Shown: positions 36,584 to 48,489 of the stretch, piece after piece
Position numbering within the stretch: position 1 is the stretch's first letter
How the letters are laid out: every line of letters starts with the position of its first letter
Assembly (NCBI GenBank): GCA_963169045.1
Contig: CAUJDF010000029.1
Span: forward strand, 1 to 64,000
Source: Myxococcota bacterium
GTDB taxonomy: Bacteria; Myxococcota_A; Bradymonadia; UBA7976; UBA1532
DNA: 64,000 bases
Direction of reading: 5' to 3'
The notes under the pieces: model-generated
The model's input: the letters and a program-made list of their open reading frames with translations, nothing else
Told to the model about the DNA's origin: nothing
Database searches by the model: none
Position numbers and translations under genes: made by a program

Positions 36584-39500
36584 ATGCGCCTGGTCGCCCT
36601 CCTTGCCGTCGCCGCGCTCGCCGGCTGCGACGCCACCGACGTCGGAAGCGGCGCGAGCGCGCCCGACGCGGTGGTCTTCGTCCCCGACGCCCTCCCGGCG
36701 GCGGACGCGGCTGCGCCGTCGGGCGACGCCCGGCCCGGCGCGGACGCGGCGGCGACGTGCGCCGACGGGACCTCGCCCCGCCCTGGCGGCGAATGCGCGG
36801 CGCCGCCGGACGCGGGGGCCGCCGACGCGTCGCCGGACACGGGCGTGGCCGACGCGTCGCCGGACGCAGGGCCGGACACGGGCGTGGCCGACGCAGCGCC
36901 GGACGCGACCGTCCCCGACGCGGCGGCCGACGCGGAGGCGCCCGACGCGGCGACGCCCGACGCGACCGATCCGGGCCCGCCGCCCTGCGACCCGCCGCTG
37001 GCGCTCGAGCCGCCGGAGGCCGTGGCCCGCGCCTTCGATCTCGTCACGTTCCACGCCGACGGCGGCACCGGCGCGTGGCGCTTCACCCTGGCCGACGACA
37101 CCTCCGGCGCGCTCCTCAATCACGCGACCGGCGCCTACCTGGCCGGCGAGACCGTCGGCGGCGTCGACCGCGTGCGCCTCACCGACGCCCGCTGCGCCGG
37201 CGAGGCGGTCGCCACCGTCCGCGTCGTGCCCGACATGGTCGTGCGCCCGCGCGAGATCGAGGTCGCCTTCGGCGCGCACTTCACCTTCGCGCCCACGCTC
37301 GGGTCCGGCGAGTACGCCTACGAGATGGTCGAGGTCGGCGCCGGCGGGCGGATCGAGCCCGACGGCACGTACACCGCCGGGATGGCCGCCGGCAGCGACG
37401 TCGTCCGGGTGCGCGACGCGCGCACCGGCCAGTCCGAGGACGCGCTGGTGCGCGTCGCCGCCGCCGCGCCGCTCCGCCCGCGCCCGCCGGCCCTCTTCCT
37501 CCCCGTGGGCGCGCGGCACCCGCTCGAGGTGGCGGGCGGCTCCGGCCACTTCGAGGCCACCGTCGAGGGCGACGGCGTGCGCTACGACGCGGGCGCGGTC
37601 GTCGCCGAGGCCCCCGGGACGGCGGTCGTCGCCCTGCGTGACGCCTTCACCGGCCAGCGCACCGCCGTCACGGTCACCGCCGTGCCGGCGCAGCAGGCGC
37701 CGCTCCCGCGCGTCGGCGACGCCTCGTCGTCGAGCACCGCCCTCGGCCCCGGCGACCTGGACGGCGACGGCTTCGCCGACGCGCTGCTCGGCATGCCCGA
37801 GGCGGACCTCGGCGGCGTCGACGCCGGCGCCGTGTACGTCTACCGCGGCGGCCCGGCCGGACTGCGCCCGGAGCCGGCGCTGGTCCTCGGCACGGGCGAG
37901 CGTCGCGCCGGCTTCGGCCGCGCGCTCGCCGTCGCGGACTTCGACGGCGACGGGCGGCGCGACCTCGCCGTCGGGGCCGCCGGCGCCGACATCGCCACCA
38001 GCGACACGGGCGCCGTCTACCTCTACCCCGGCGTCGACGGCGGCCTCTTCGCCGTCGAGCCGGCGCGCGTCCTCGCCGCGCCCAACGCCGGCGACCAGCT
38101 CGGCTTCGCGCTCGCCGCCTGCGACTTCAACGGCGACGGCCGCGCCGACCTCGCCGCCACCGCCCTGCGCGCCGAGGACCGCGACCGCACGCCCCAAGCG
38201 ACGAACCAGGGCGGCGTCTTCGTGTTCCTCGGGTACGAGGATGGCCTGCTCGCGCGGCCCGACCGCGTCGTGTGGGGGGAGGCGCCCGACGCGAACGGGA
38301 CGTGGGACGCCGTCGCCAACCTCGGGCTGGGCTCCGCCCTCGCCGCGGGCGACGTCGACGGCGACGGCCTCTGCGACCTCGTCGCCGGCGCCGCCGACTT
38401 CGCCGCCGGGCCCGGTCGCAGCCGCGACGGCGCGGTGTTCGTCTTCCCCGGCGTCGCGCCGGACGACGTCGCGCCGGGGGGCGTCCGCCCGCTGCCCGCG
38501 CGGGCCTGGGCCGGCCTGCATCCCGACGACAACACTTCGGAATTCGGCCGCCGCCTCGCCGTCGCCGATCTCGACGGCGACGGCCTCGCCGAGGTGGTCG
38601 CCGGCCAGTACCGCCACGACCGCGACGCGAACCGCCGCGACGCCGGCGCCGTGCGCGTGTTCGCCGGCGCGCCGTTCGGCGGCGAGGACGCGCCGGCGCT
38701 CCTCCCTGCCGAGAGCGCCGCCTGGACGTGGGCCGGCGAGGCCGGCTTCGACAACGTCGGCTGGGACCTCTCGGTGGCCGACGTCACCGGCGACGGCCTG
38801 CCCGACGTCGTGAGCGCCGACTGGGCCGACGAGGTGGCGGGCGGCGGGGGCGACGCCGGCGTGATCCGCGCGTTCGCCGCCGTGGCGGGCGGATGGCCCG
38901 CGCTCGCGCCGGTGGCCGTCCGGGCGGGCGGCGCCGCGGGCGACCGCCTCGGCGAGTCGGTCGTCGTCCTGGGCGACGCGGATGGCGACGGCCGCGCCGA
39001 TCTGCTCGCGCACGCGGGCCGCAACGACGCGCTCGGTCCCGATGTGGGCCGACCCTTCTTCCTCGCGGGCGATCCGGAGATCGCCCCCGTCGCGCTCGAC
39101 ATCCCCGCCGACCCCACCGCCGGCGGCCGCCTCGGCTGGACTGCCGCCGTCGTCGGCGACGCGGACGGCGACGGCCGCGCGGACCTGGTGCTCGGGGCGC
39201 CCTTCCTGAACACCGCCCGCGGCGGGGCGCGCACCGGCGCCGCCTTCGTCTATCGGGGCGGAGAGGCCGGGTTCTCGGTCGCGCCCGACCTCGACCTCAC
39301 CGAGGTGCCGGGACAGACCGCCTCGGACCTGTTCGGCTACGCGGTCGCGCCCGCGGGCGCCTTCGACGGCGACGACGACCCCGACTACGCGCTCGCCGCG
39401 CGCGCCGACGAGGCGCCGTCCGCGCTGGGCAACGACTACGTCGCCGATCCCGACTGCGCGACGCGGCGGAGCAACGGCGGCGGCGTGCACGTGTTCCGCG

Positions 39501-40501
39501 GGCGGACGGATCTGGCGCTGCCGGCGCGGCCCGGCTTCGTCTACTTCGCGCCCGAGAACAACGTGAACCTCCAGACCGTCGCCGGCGGCGCGGACGTGGA
39601 CGGCGACGGCTACGACGACCTGATCGCCGGCTCGTATCAGTGGAACGTCGACGGCCGCAGCGAGGCGGGCGGCGTGGTCGTCGTCCGCGGCCGCGGTCCG
39701 GCGCCCGACGGCCGGATCCGCTTGATCTGCGACGCGATCTTTCGTCACTCCGGCGCCGCCGCCTCGGACCGCGTCGGCTGGAGCGTCGCCGCCCTGGGCG
39801 ACGTGGACGGCGACGGCTGCGACGAGGTGGCGTTCGGCGCGCCGCTCGAGAGCGCGGGCGGCGTGACGCGCCAGGGCGCGGTGCGCGTCCTCTTCGGATG
39901 GGGCGGCCCGGGCTGCCGGGCGGCGCCCGCGTTGCTCCACCTCGCGCCCGGCGAGGCCAACGCGCAGGCCGGCCACGCGCTGGCGGCGGGCGACCTCGAC
40001 GGCGACGGCGTGCCCGAGCTCGTCGTCGGCGCCGTCAACCACGCGCGCGACCGGCAGGCCGTGGGGGGCGCCTGGGTGGTGACCGGCCGCTTCATGGCGG
40101 GCCTGACCCCCGATCCCGTGGGGACGACGACGTGGCAGCCGTTCACCCCGCCCGGTCAGGCGGCGTGGATCGTCGAGGGCCGGGTGAGCGGGGAGCGCTT
40201 CGGCAGCTCGGTGGCGGTCCTGCCCGGCGGCCGCTTCGCGGTCGGCGCGCCGCTCGGCGCCTACAGCGGGGTGCCCCAGGTCGGCGGCGCGCGCGTGTAC
40301 CGCGTCGAACGGGGGGCGCTCGACCCCGAGCCTGTCGCGGCGCTCGTCGGCGAGACGTGGCGGCCGGGCGACCGCCTCGGCGAGGCCCTCGCCGCCGGCG
40401 TCCTCGGCGGTCGCCCCGTCCTCGTCGTCGGCGGCTACGACGGCAGCGGCGCCGGCGTCGACAGCGGCTCCGCGTACGTCCTCACCTTCGAGCCGAACTG
40501 A
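36584..40501 (+). CDS. Large FG-GAP (integrin-alpha-like) repeat lipoprotein
   Basis: A 1305-residue exported protein. MRLVALLAVAALAGC gives the lipobox LAGC (Cys15), followed by an Asp-Ala linker that holds the 13-residue Cys pair CADGTSPRPGGEC (59-71). Two Ig/bacterial-adhesin-like segments lie at ~140-360. The remaining ~930 residues carry about twelve FG-GAP units with DxDGDG-type calcium loops (VADFDGDGRRDLAVGAAGAD, GGADVDGDGYDDLIAGSY), forming one or two propellers. ATG at 36584 follows GGAG. Likely a surface adhesin or binding platform; no protease or hydrolase motif seen. Confidence 0.93.
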   Translation: MRLVALLAVAALAGCDATDVGSGASAPDAVVFVPDALPAADAAAPSGDARPGADAAATCADGTSPRPGGECAAPPDAGAADASPDTGVADASPDAGPDTGVADAAPDATVPDAAADAEAPDAATPDATDPGPPPCDPPLALEPPEAVARAFDLVTFHADGGTGAWRFTLADDTSGALLNHATGAYLAGETVGGVDRVRLTDARCAGEAVATVRVVPDMVVRPREIEVAFGAHFTFAPTLGSGEYAYEMVEVGAGGRIEPDGTYTAGMAAGSDVVRVRDARTGQSEDALVRVAAAAPLRPRPPALFLPVGARHPLEVAGGSGHFEATVEGDGVRYDAGAVVAEAPGTAVVALRDAFTGQRTAVTVTAVPAQQAPLPRVGDASSSSTALGPGDLDGDGFADALLGMPEADLGGVDAGAVYVYRGGPAGLRPEPALVLGTGERRAGFGRALAVADFDGDGRRDLAVGAAGADIATSDTGAVYLYPGVDGGLFAVEPARVLAAPNAGDQLGFALAACDFNGDGRADLAATALRAEDRDRTPQATNQGGVFVFLGYEDGLLARPDRVVWGEAPDANGTWDAVANLGLGSALAAGDVDGDGLCDLVAGAADFAAGPGRSRDGAVFVFPGVAPDDVAPGGVRPLPARAWAGLHPDDNTSEFGRRLAVADLDGDGLAEVVAGQYRHDRDANRRDAGAVRVFAGAPFGGEDAPALLPAESAAWTWAGEAGFDNVGWDLSVADVTGDGLPDVVSADWADEVAGGGGDAGVIRAFAAVAGGWPALAPVAVRAGGAAGDRLGESVVVLGDADGDGRADLLAHAGRNDALGPDVGRPFFLAGDPEIAPVALDIPADPTAGGRLGWTAAVVGDADGDGRADLVLGAPFLNTARGGARTGAAFVYRGGEAGFSVAPDLDLTEVPGQTASDLFGYAVAPAGAFDGDDDPDYALAARADEAPSALGNDYVADPDCATRRSNGGGVHVFRGRTDLALPARPGFVYFAPENNVNLQTVAGGADVDGDGYDDLIAGSYQWNVDGRSEAGGVVVVRGRGPAPDGRIRLICDAIFRHSGAAASDRVGWSVAALGDVDGDGCDEVAFGAPLESAGGVTRQGAVRVLFGWGGPGCRAAPALLHLAPGEANAQAGHALAAGDLDGDGVPELVVGAVNHARDRQAVGGAWVVTGRFMAGLTPDPVGTTTWQPFTPPGQAAWIVEGRVSGERFGSSVAVLPGGRFAVGAPLGAYSGVPQVGGARVYRVERGALDPEPVAALVGETWRPGDRLGEALAAGVLGGRPVLVVGGYDGSGAGVDSGSAYVLTFEPN

Positions 40502-40618
40502 CAGCGGCGGGCGTCCGAAAGGCTCGGCGATGACTGCGGGTTCGCGCCTTGGCCTCGCCTCGCCGTCCGGCGCGATCCTTCGTCGACTTGGACGCCCGCC
40601 GCTGTGGCTCGCCCGCCG

Positions 40619-42241
40619 TCAGTTCACGGCACAGGCGACGTCGGCGCAGCGTTCCTCGATGCACGCGAAGCACGCCTGGGGGTCGGCGCGATCCGCGCAG
40701 GCGGGGCAGCGCTCGCTGGCGCAGAAGTTGTTGGCGAGGAGCTCGGCGGACTGGTCGAAGGCCGTCTGCTCCGCGCAGGCGCACGTGCAGTCGCGGCCCT
40801 CGAGGACGCACTGGCCCTCGCAGGCCGCGGCCTCGGCGCAAGCGAGCGCACCCGACGGCGGCTCGCCGCACTGCTGCACGAATGCGCAGGCGGCGACGGC
40901 GTCGCATTCGTCCGGCGACTGCCGCCCGCACTCGAGGAACGCCGGGGAGAGGAGGCAACCGTCGTGGCACAGCGGCAGGTCGAGCCCGGTGCACGTCCGC
41001 ATGCGGGCGCAGGCGCGCAGGCAGACCGCGTCGTCGCCGTCCTCGCCCCCGGTCGGCTGCGTGCGATCGAGCAGCACCGACACCTCGCCCGTGTGCGCGT
41101 TCGCCACCGCGACGTCGGGGCGGCCGTCGCCGTCGAAGTCCCCGCCCGCCAGGGCGCTCGCCGTGTCGAACATGCCGAAGAACAGGTCGGGCGCGCGCAC
41201 GCGGCCCGCGCCGTCGCCGCGCAGCACCGTCACCGCGCCCGGCCCCGCGCCGAACGTGACGAGCGCCGCGAGGTCGAGGTGGCCGTCGCCGTCGTAGTCG
41301 CCGGTGGCGAGCGCGATCGGGACGCCGCCGCGCCCGCGGTCCACGGCGACGAAGCGCTCGAACGCCAGCGTCGCGCCGCGGCCGATCGCCGCCGCGTCCG
41401 CGCCGATCGCCAGCTCCGGCGCGCCGTCGCCGTCGAAGTCGCCGGTGGCGAGCGCCTGCACCTCGGGGCCGGGGATCATCGGCCCCTCGGCGGGCGCCGC
41501 GAAGGTGCCGTCCCCCGCGCCCGCCAGGACCGCGACGTATCCGGCGCGGTCGAGGCCGCCGCCGGCGACGAGGTCCAGGTCGCCGTCGCGGTCCACGTCG
41601 AGCGCGGCGAGCGAAAGCGGCGCGCGGGGCACGGGGACGCGGAGCGGTTGCTGCGCGCCCCCGACGAGCACCGCGATCTGCGGGTCGCCGCGCGACGCCA
41701 CGGCGAGGTCGTCGCCGCCGCGGCCGTCGAGCTGCGCCGCGACGAGCGCGGTCACGTCGGCGCCGGCGTCGAAGACGAGCGGCGCCGCCAGCGCGCCCGC
41801 CCCGTCGCCGAGCAGCACCGCCGCGCCGCCCGCGCGCAGCCCGACCGCGACATCGGGGTGTCCGTCGCCGTCGAAGTCGCCGGTGGTCAGCGCGGTCGGC
41901 AGGCCCCCCGCCTCGAAGCGGCGCGCGGCGCCGAACGTGCCGTCGCCGGCGCCGCGCAGCACGACGACGCCCTCGTCGACCGCCTGCTGCGCGCAGGCGA
42001 CGACCAGGTCGAGGTGGCCGTCGCCGTCGAGATCCGCAGCGCCGATGGCGCTCGGCTGTCCGCAGGCCGGGTAGCGGACCTCCGGCGTCAGGAAGAGGGC
42101 CGGCACCCCGCCGCCGGCACCCCCGCCCCCGCCGTCGCCGCCGCCGCCGTCGGCGCCCGGCGGGCCGCCATCCGACGAGCCGGAGCCGCCGTCGTCACAC
42201 CCCACGAGCCACACTGCCGCCACCAGCCACCCGCACCGCAT
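40619..42241 (-). CDS. VCBS/FG-GAP repeat lipoprotein with Cys-rich C-terminus
   Basis: A 540-residue exported protein. Start MRCGWLVAAVWLVGCDD gives lipobox LVGC; a Gly/Asp-rich linker replaces the Asp-Ala linker of its neighbours. About eight propeller repeats follow (IGAADLDGDGHLDLVVACA, TTGDFDGDGHPDVAVGLRAG, LATGDYDGDGHLDLAALV). The last ~120 residues are Cys-rich (CLRACARMRTC..CLLSPAFLECG) and resemble Cys-rich tails on other myxobacterial lipoproteins. GGGGGGGAC precedes the ATG at 42241; an ATG 16 codons upstream is rejected because it lies before the signal. Confidence 0.92.
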   Translation of the reverse strand: MRCGWLVAAVWLVGCDDGGSGSSDGGPPGADGGGGDGGGGGAGGGVPALFLTPEVRYPACGQPSAIGAADLDGDGHLDLVVACAQQAVDEGVVVLRGAGDGTFGAARRFEAGGLPTALTTGDFDGDGHPDVAVGLRAGGAAVLLGDGAGALAAPLVFDAGADVTALVAAQLDGRGGDDLAVASRGDPQIAVLVGGAQQPLRVPVPRAPLSLAALDVDRDGDLDLVAGGGLDRAGYVAVLAGAGDGTFAAPAEGPMIPGPEVQALATGDFDGDGAPELAIGADAAAIGRGATLAFERFVAVDRGRGGVPIALATGDYDGDGHLDLAALVTFGAGPGAVTVLRGDGAGRVRAPDLFFGMFDTASALAGGDFDGDGRPDVAVANAHTGEVSVLLDRTQPTGGEDGDDAVCLRACARMRTCTGLDLPLCHDGCLLSPAFLECGRQSPDECDAVAACAFVQQCGEPPSGALACAEAAACEGQCVLEGRDCTCACAEQTAFDQSAELLANNFCASERCPACADRADPQACFACIEERCADVACAVN

Positions 42242-42309
42242 CGTCCCCCCCGCACGCCTCGCGAGCCACCCCGAGCCACCATTGGGCATCCCACGGGCAA
42301 GAGCCCGCC

Positions 42310-42791
42310 ATGAAGGAAATTCTGCCCGGCGTCCACCACCGGTCGACGATCCACCCGGTCGTCCACCAGCGCGTGCACTCGTACTCCATCACCGCGACCG
42401 GCACGCGTTCGTGATCGACCCGATGGTGCCCGACGACGGGCTCGAAGCGTTCCGGACGCAGCCGCCCGTCCATTCATTCTTGACGGATCGCCACCACCAT
42501 CGGGGGAGCGCGCGCTTCCGGCGGGCGTTCGGCACCCAGGCCTGGGTGCACCTGGTGCCGCTCGGCGACGACGCGGCCCTGGCGATCGGCGACGCGCTCA
42601 GGCGAGAGGGCGACCGCCTCGACCTCATGCCCGACTGGCTGCTCGGCGACGAGCCGGCGGCGGTGAAGCGCGCGCTCACCGAGAGCCTGCGGGCGCTCCT
42701 GCGCCACGAGTTCACCCACCCGCTGCTCGGCCACGGCGCGCCGTGGATCGGGGGCGGGCGCGACGCGCTGCGCCGCTTCGTGGGCGCGTGA
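42310..42791 (+). pseudogene. Metallo-beta-lactamase-fold protein with a one-base frameshift
   Basis: An ATG at 42310 begins MKEILPGVHHRSTIHPVVHQ..HSYSITATGT and then stops at TGA 42415 in its own frame. From about 42402 the next frame continues as HAFVIDPMVPDDGLEAF, VHSFLTDRHHHRGSARFRRA and PLLGHGAPWIGGGRDALRRF to 42791. Restoring one missing base at about 42401-42407 gives a 160-residue protein with the fold's start (LPGV..SYSITATGTAFVIDP) and a histidine cluster. Whether this is a true mutation or a sequencing error cannot be told from the window. Confidence 0.7.
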
Positions 42792-42892
42792 TCAGCGGGC
42801 GCTGGCCTCACCCCGAGGGATTCTCCCGATGCGACCGGTCGTGGCCCGTCCGCATCTCGATCCTTCGGGGAGTCACCGCACGGTTGATCCGC

Positions 42893-44455
42893 ATGGCTCA
42901 CGACCAACGCCCCTCCGGCTGCCCCTTCCACGAGAGCCGACCGGCCGAACAGGCACTCCAGGAGAGCGAAGCGCGCACGCGCGCCATCCTCGAGACCGCC
43001 GTCGACGCCATCATCACCATCGACGAACACGGCATCATCGACTCGGTCAATCCGGCCGCGGTCCGCCTGTTCGGGTACACGACCGAAGAGGTGGTCGGCC
43101 GGAACGTGAAGATGCTCATGCCCTCGCCCTACCGCGAGGAGCACGATGAGTACCTGTCCAACTACGTCACCACCGGCCGCAAGAAGATCATCGGCATCGG
43201 TCGCGAGGTCGTCGGCCTGCGCAAGGACGGCAGCACCTTCCCGATGCACCTCGCCGTCAGCGAGCTGTGGCTCGGTCCGCGCCGCATGTTCACGGGCATC
43301 ACCCGCGACATCACCCCGCTGCGGTCGGCGATGCAGCGCCTGCAGGACAGCGAGGCGCGCAACCGGGCCATCCTCGAGACCGCCGTCGACGCGATCATCA
43401 CCATCGACGAGCACGGCACCATCGAGTCGGTCAATCCGTCCGCCGAGCGGCTGTTCGGCTATCCCAGCGCCGACATGGTCGGGCGCAACGTGAAGATGCT
43501 GATGCCCTCGCCCTATCGCGAGGAGCATGACGGCTATCTCCACAACTACGTCACCACCGGCCGCAAGAAGATCATCGGCATCGGCCGCGAGGTCGTGGGC
43601 CTGCGCAAGGACGGCACGACCTTCCCGATGGACCTCGCCGTCAGCGAGGTCCGCCTCGAGGGGCGGCGCCTGTTCACCGGCATCGTGCGCGACGTCAGCG
43701 AGCGCAAGGCGGCGGAGGAGCGCCTGCACTACTACGCGCAGGAGCTCCAGGAGCGCAACGCGGAGCTGCTGCGCAGCAACCAGGAGCTCGACGACTTCGC
43801 CTACATCGCCTCGCACGACCTGAAGGAGCCGCTGCGCGGCATCCACAACTACGCGACCTTCCTGCTCGAGGACTACGCGGCGCGCCTCGACGAGGAGGGC
43901 CGCGGCAAGCTCCACACGCTGACGTACCTGACGCAGCGGATGGACGCCTTCATCGACTCGCTGCTCGAGTTCTCGCGCGTCGGGCGGCTCGACCTCGCCA
44001 TCCAGGAGACCGACCTCGACCGCGTGCTGGCCGACGTGGTCGACTCGCTCCGCATCGGGCTCGACGAGCGGGGCGTCGAGGTGCGGATTCCGCGCCCGCT
44101 GCCGACGATCCGTTGCGATCGCGTCCGCGTGGGCGAGATCTTCCGGAACCTCGTCACGAACGCGATGAAGTACAACGACAAGCCCGAGAAATGGGTCGAG
44201 GTCGGCTTCGACGACGGCGGCGGGCCGGTCGTGCTGTACGTGCGCGACAACGGCATCGGCATCCGCGAGAAGCACCAGGACGCCATCTTCCGGATCTTCA
44301 AGCGACTGCACGCCCGCGACAAATACGGGGGCGGGACCGGCGCCGGGCTGACGATCGTGAAGAAGATCGTCGAGCGCCACGGCGGCCGCATCTGGGTCGA
44401 GTCCACACCGGACGTCGGCACGACCTTCCGTTTCACGCTCGCGCCGGATCGATAG
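42893..44455 (+). CDS. Soluble PAS-PAS histidine kinase
   Basis: A 520-residue cytoplasmic kinase. Two PAS domains (from residues ~31 and ~159) share AILETAVDAIITIDEHG and NVKMLMPSPYREEHD, FixL-like in pattern. A coiled region (HYYAQELQERNAELLRSNQE) leads to HisKA with SHDLKEPLRGIHNYA, His308. The ATPase has NLVTNAMKYN, RDNGIGI and GTGAGLTIVKKI. This HDLKEPL kinase type usually signals to a Rcp1-like regulator, exactly what follows eight bases after its stop. ATG at 42893 chosen; a TTG at 42884 is possible. No membrane helix. Confidence 0.94.
   Translation: MAHDQRPSGCPFHESRPAEQALQESEARTRAILETAVDAIITIDEHGIIDSVNPAAVRLFGYTTEEVVGRNVKMLMPSPYREEHDEYLSNYVTTGRKKIIGIGREVVGLRKDGSTFPMHLAVSELWLGPRRMFTGITRDITPLRSAMQRLQDSEARNRAILETAVDAIITIDEHGTIESVNPSAERLFGYPSADMVGRNVKMLMPSPYREEHDGYLHNYVTTGRKKIIGIGREVVGLRKDGTTFPMDLAVSEVRLEGRRLFTGIVRDVSERKAAEERLHYYAQELQERNAELLRSNQELDDFAYIASHDLKEPLRGIHNYATFLLEDYAARLDEEGRGKLHTLTYLTQRMDAFIDSLLEFSRVGRLDLAIQETDLDRVLADVVDSLRIGLDERGVEVRIPRPLPTIRCDRVRVGEIFRNLVTNAMKYNDKPEKWVEVGFDDGGGPVVLYVRDNGIGIREKHQDAIFRIFKRLHARDKYGGGTGAGLTIVKKIVERHGGRIWVESTPDVGTTFRFTLAPDR
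42983..43750 (+). repeat. Direct duplication of a PAS module (384-bp period)
   Basis: The segment from 42983 is repeated at 43367 with an offset of exactly 384 bases (128 codons). The first ~60 bases differ at only a few positions, and the PSPYREEHD..VTTGRKKIIGIGREVV regions are nearly identical. It arose by recent in-frame duplication inside the kinase gene at 42893-44455. Confidence 0.85.
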
Positions 44456-44463
44456 GGAGCCCG

Positions 44464-44907
44464 ATGTCCGCCCAGCACCCGATCCTGCTCGTCGAGGACA
44501 GCCCCGAGGACGCCGAGGCGACGCTCCGCGCCTTCAGCCGGGCGCACCTCGCGAACCCCGTGCGCCACTGCACCGACGGCGACGACGCGCTCGACTACCT
44601 GTTCCGGCGCGGCGCCTACGCCGACCCGGCCACGTCGCCGCGGCCGGCCGTCGTGCTGCTCGACCTGAACCTGCCCGGCACCGACGGGCGCGAGGTCCTC
44701 GCCGAGATCAAGGCCGACGCGAGCCTGAAGACGATCCCGGTCATCGTGCTCACGACCTCGACGGACCGGCGCGACATCGACGCCTGCTATCGCGCCGGCG
44801 CCAACAGCTACGTGAAGAAGCCGGTGAACCTCGAGGGCTTCCTCTCGGCCATCCGCCGGATGTCCGAGTTCTGGTTCGACGTGGCGGTCCTGCCGCGAAC
44901 GGATTGA
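44464..44907 (+). CDS. Single-domain Rcp1-like response regulator
   Basis: A 147-residue receiver domain without output domain. Acidic pair VEDSPED, phosphoacceptor Asp67 (VVLLDLNLPG), Thr in IVLTTSTDRRDI and Lys in YVKKPVNLEGF are intact. The long insert LDYLFRRGAYADPATSPRP is typical of cyanobacterial-phytochrome Rcp1-type regulators. AGGGAG lies five bases before the ATG. It sits between two kinases and probably shuttles phosphate between them or to an unseen target. Confidence 0.95.
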   Translation: MSAQHPILLVEDSPEDAEATLRAFSRAHLANPVRHCTDGDDALDYLFRRGAYADPATSPRPAVVLLDLNLPGTDGREVLAEIKADASLKTIPVIVLTTSTDRRDIDACYRAGANSYVKKPVNLEGFLSAIRRMSEFWFDVAVLPRTD

Positions 44908-44909
44908 CC

Positions 44910-47225
<2,316 letters not shown>

Positions 47226-47241
47226 ACGCCTCGGACGCCCG

Positions 47242-48489
47242 CTACTCGGGCTCGATCCCGTCGGCGCGCAGCTCCTCGGCGGTCGCCGCCCGCGCCACCG
47301 TCCCCGCGGGGTGCTCGTACCACCCGACCTCGCCGTCCACGCGCGCGCGCACCTTGAGCAGCGTGGTCATGCCGCCGAGGTCGAAGTGCCCGAACGGGCC
47401 CGGTGCCACCTTCATCGCCACGCTGTTCTCGGGCGCCGGCATCTGCATCGCGCCCATCTCGGCCATGCCCGACGTCCCCATCGTCATGTAGCCGGGCACG
47501 AGCCGCCGCAGCCGCGCCTCGAGCTCGTCGGGGATGTGCGCGCCGACCATCGCCGGGCGGGCGTGCCCCATCTGGTTCATCATGTGGTGGGTCATGTGGC
47601 AGTGCATCGCCCAGTCGCCCGGCTCGCCGGCGACGAATTCGATGGTCCGCACGTCGCCCACCGGCACGAGCACCGTCGTCTCGGGGACGCGCGCCGCCGG
47701 CGGCACCGGCCCGCCGTTCGTGGCCACCACCTCGAACACGTGCCCGTGCAGATGGATGGGGTGGTGGTCCATCGGGCTCAGGTTGCCGATGCGGATGCGC
47801 ACGCGCTCGCCACTCTGCGCCACCATCGGCGTCGTGCCGGGGTAGGCGCGCCCGTTGATCGTCAACACGTTGAAGTCGCTCGGCGCCTGCGGCTCGGGGC
47901 GCGACTGGCCCGCGGGCACCAAGAACTCGGCGAGCAGCAGCGCGTAGTCGCGGTCGACGCGCGGCCCGGTCGGCCGCCGCGGGTGCACGACGATGAGGCC
48001 CATCATCCCGAGTCCCACCTGCGTCATCTCGTCGATGTGCGGGTGGTAGAGGAAGGTGCCCGCGCGGTCGAAGGTGAACTCGTACCGGAAGGTGGCGCCC
48101 GGCGGGATCGGCGGCTGCGTGAGGCCGCCGACCCCGTCCATGCCGTTCGGGAGCAGCACGCCGTGCCAGTGCACGGACGTGGCCTCGGGCAGCCGGTTGG
48201 TCACGTAGATGCGGCAGCGGTCGCCCTCGGTGGCCTCGAGCGTCGGGCCGGGGACGCGCCCGTTGTAGGCCCAGGCGTGGATGCGCAGGCCGTCGACCAC
48301 CTCGTGCATCGCCGGCGCGGCGACGAGGTGGAAGACCTTGACGCCGCCGACCGCGCGCCAGGGCAGGGGCTCGCCGTCCGGGGTGACGACGCGCCCCCGC
48401 CCCCTCGGCGCGCCCGCGGCGGGCGCGGCGCCGAGGACGGCGCCCCCGGCGGCGGCGGCGAAGAACTCACGCCGGTTGGGCCCGCTCAC
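47242..48489 (-). CDS. Tat-exported multicopper oxidase
   Basis: A 415-residue periplasmic oxidase. The GTG start at 48489, with AAGGAGAG upstream, encodes MSGPNRREFFAAAAGGAVLG, a twin-arginine signal. Copper ligand motifs are HWHG, YHPH, HPIHLHGH and HCHMTHHM (the type 1/2/3 cluster near the C-terminus). The C-terminal ~110 residues hold a Met-rich patch (MTMGTSGMAEMGAMQM), seen in copper-tolerance oxidases such as CueO. Likely oxidises Cu(I) or phenolics. The start overlaps the stop of the outer-membrane-factor gene (GTGA), so the two are co-translated. Confidence 0.93.
   Translation of the reverse strand: MSGPNRREFFAAAAGGAVLGAAPAAGAPRGRGRVVTPDGEPLPWRAVGGVKVFHLVAAPAMHEVVDGLRIHAWAYNGRVPGPTLEATEGDRCRIYVTNRLPEATSVHWHGVLLPNGMDGVGGLTQPPIPPGATFRYEFTFDRAGTFLYHPHIDEMTQVGLGMMGLIVVHPRRPTGPRVDRDYALLLAEFLVPAGQSRPEPQAPSDFNVLTINGRAYPGTTPMVAQSGERVRIRIGNLSPMDHHPIHLHGHVFEVVATNGGPVPPAARVPETTVLVPVGDVRTIEFVAGEPGDWAMHCHMTHHMMNQMGHARPAMVGAHIPDELEARLRRLVPGYMTMGTSGMAEMGAMQMPAPENSVAMKVAPGPFGHFDLGGMTTLLKVRARVDGEVGWYEHPAGTVARAATAEELRADGIEPE

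Noticed and set aside
36428-40042. 1204-residue minus-strand open frame opposite the FG-GAP lipoprotein
   Set aside because: It has no domain and mirrors the DxDGDG repeats as VAVEV-like text; the + strand frame is a standard lipoprotein.
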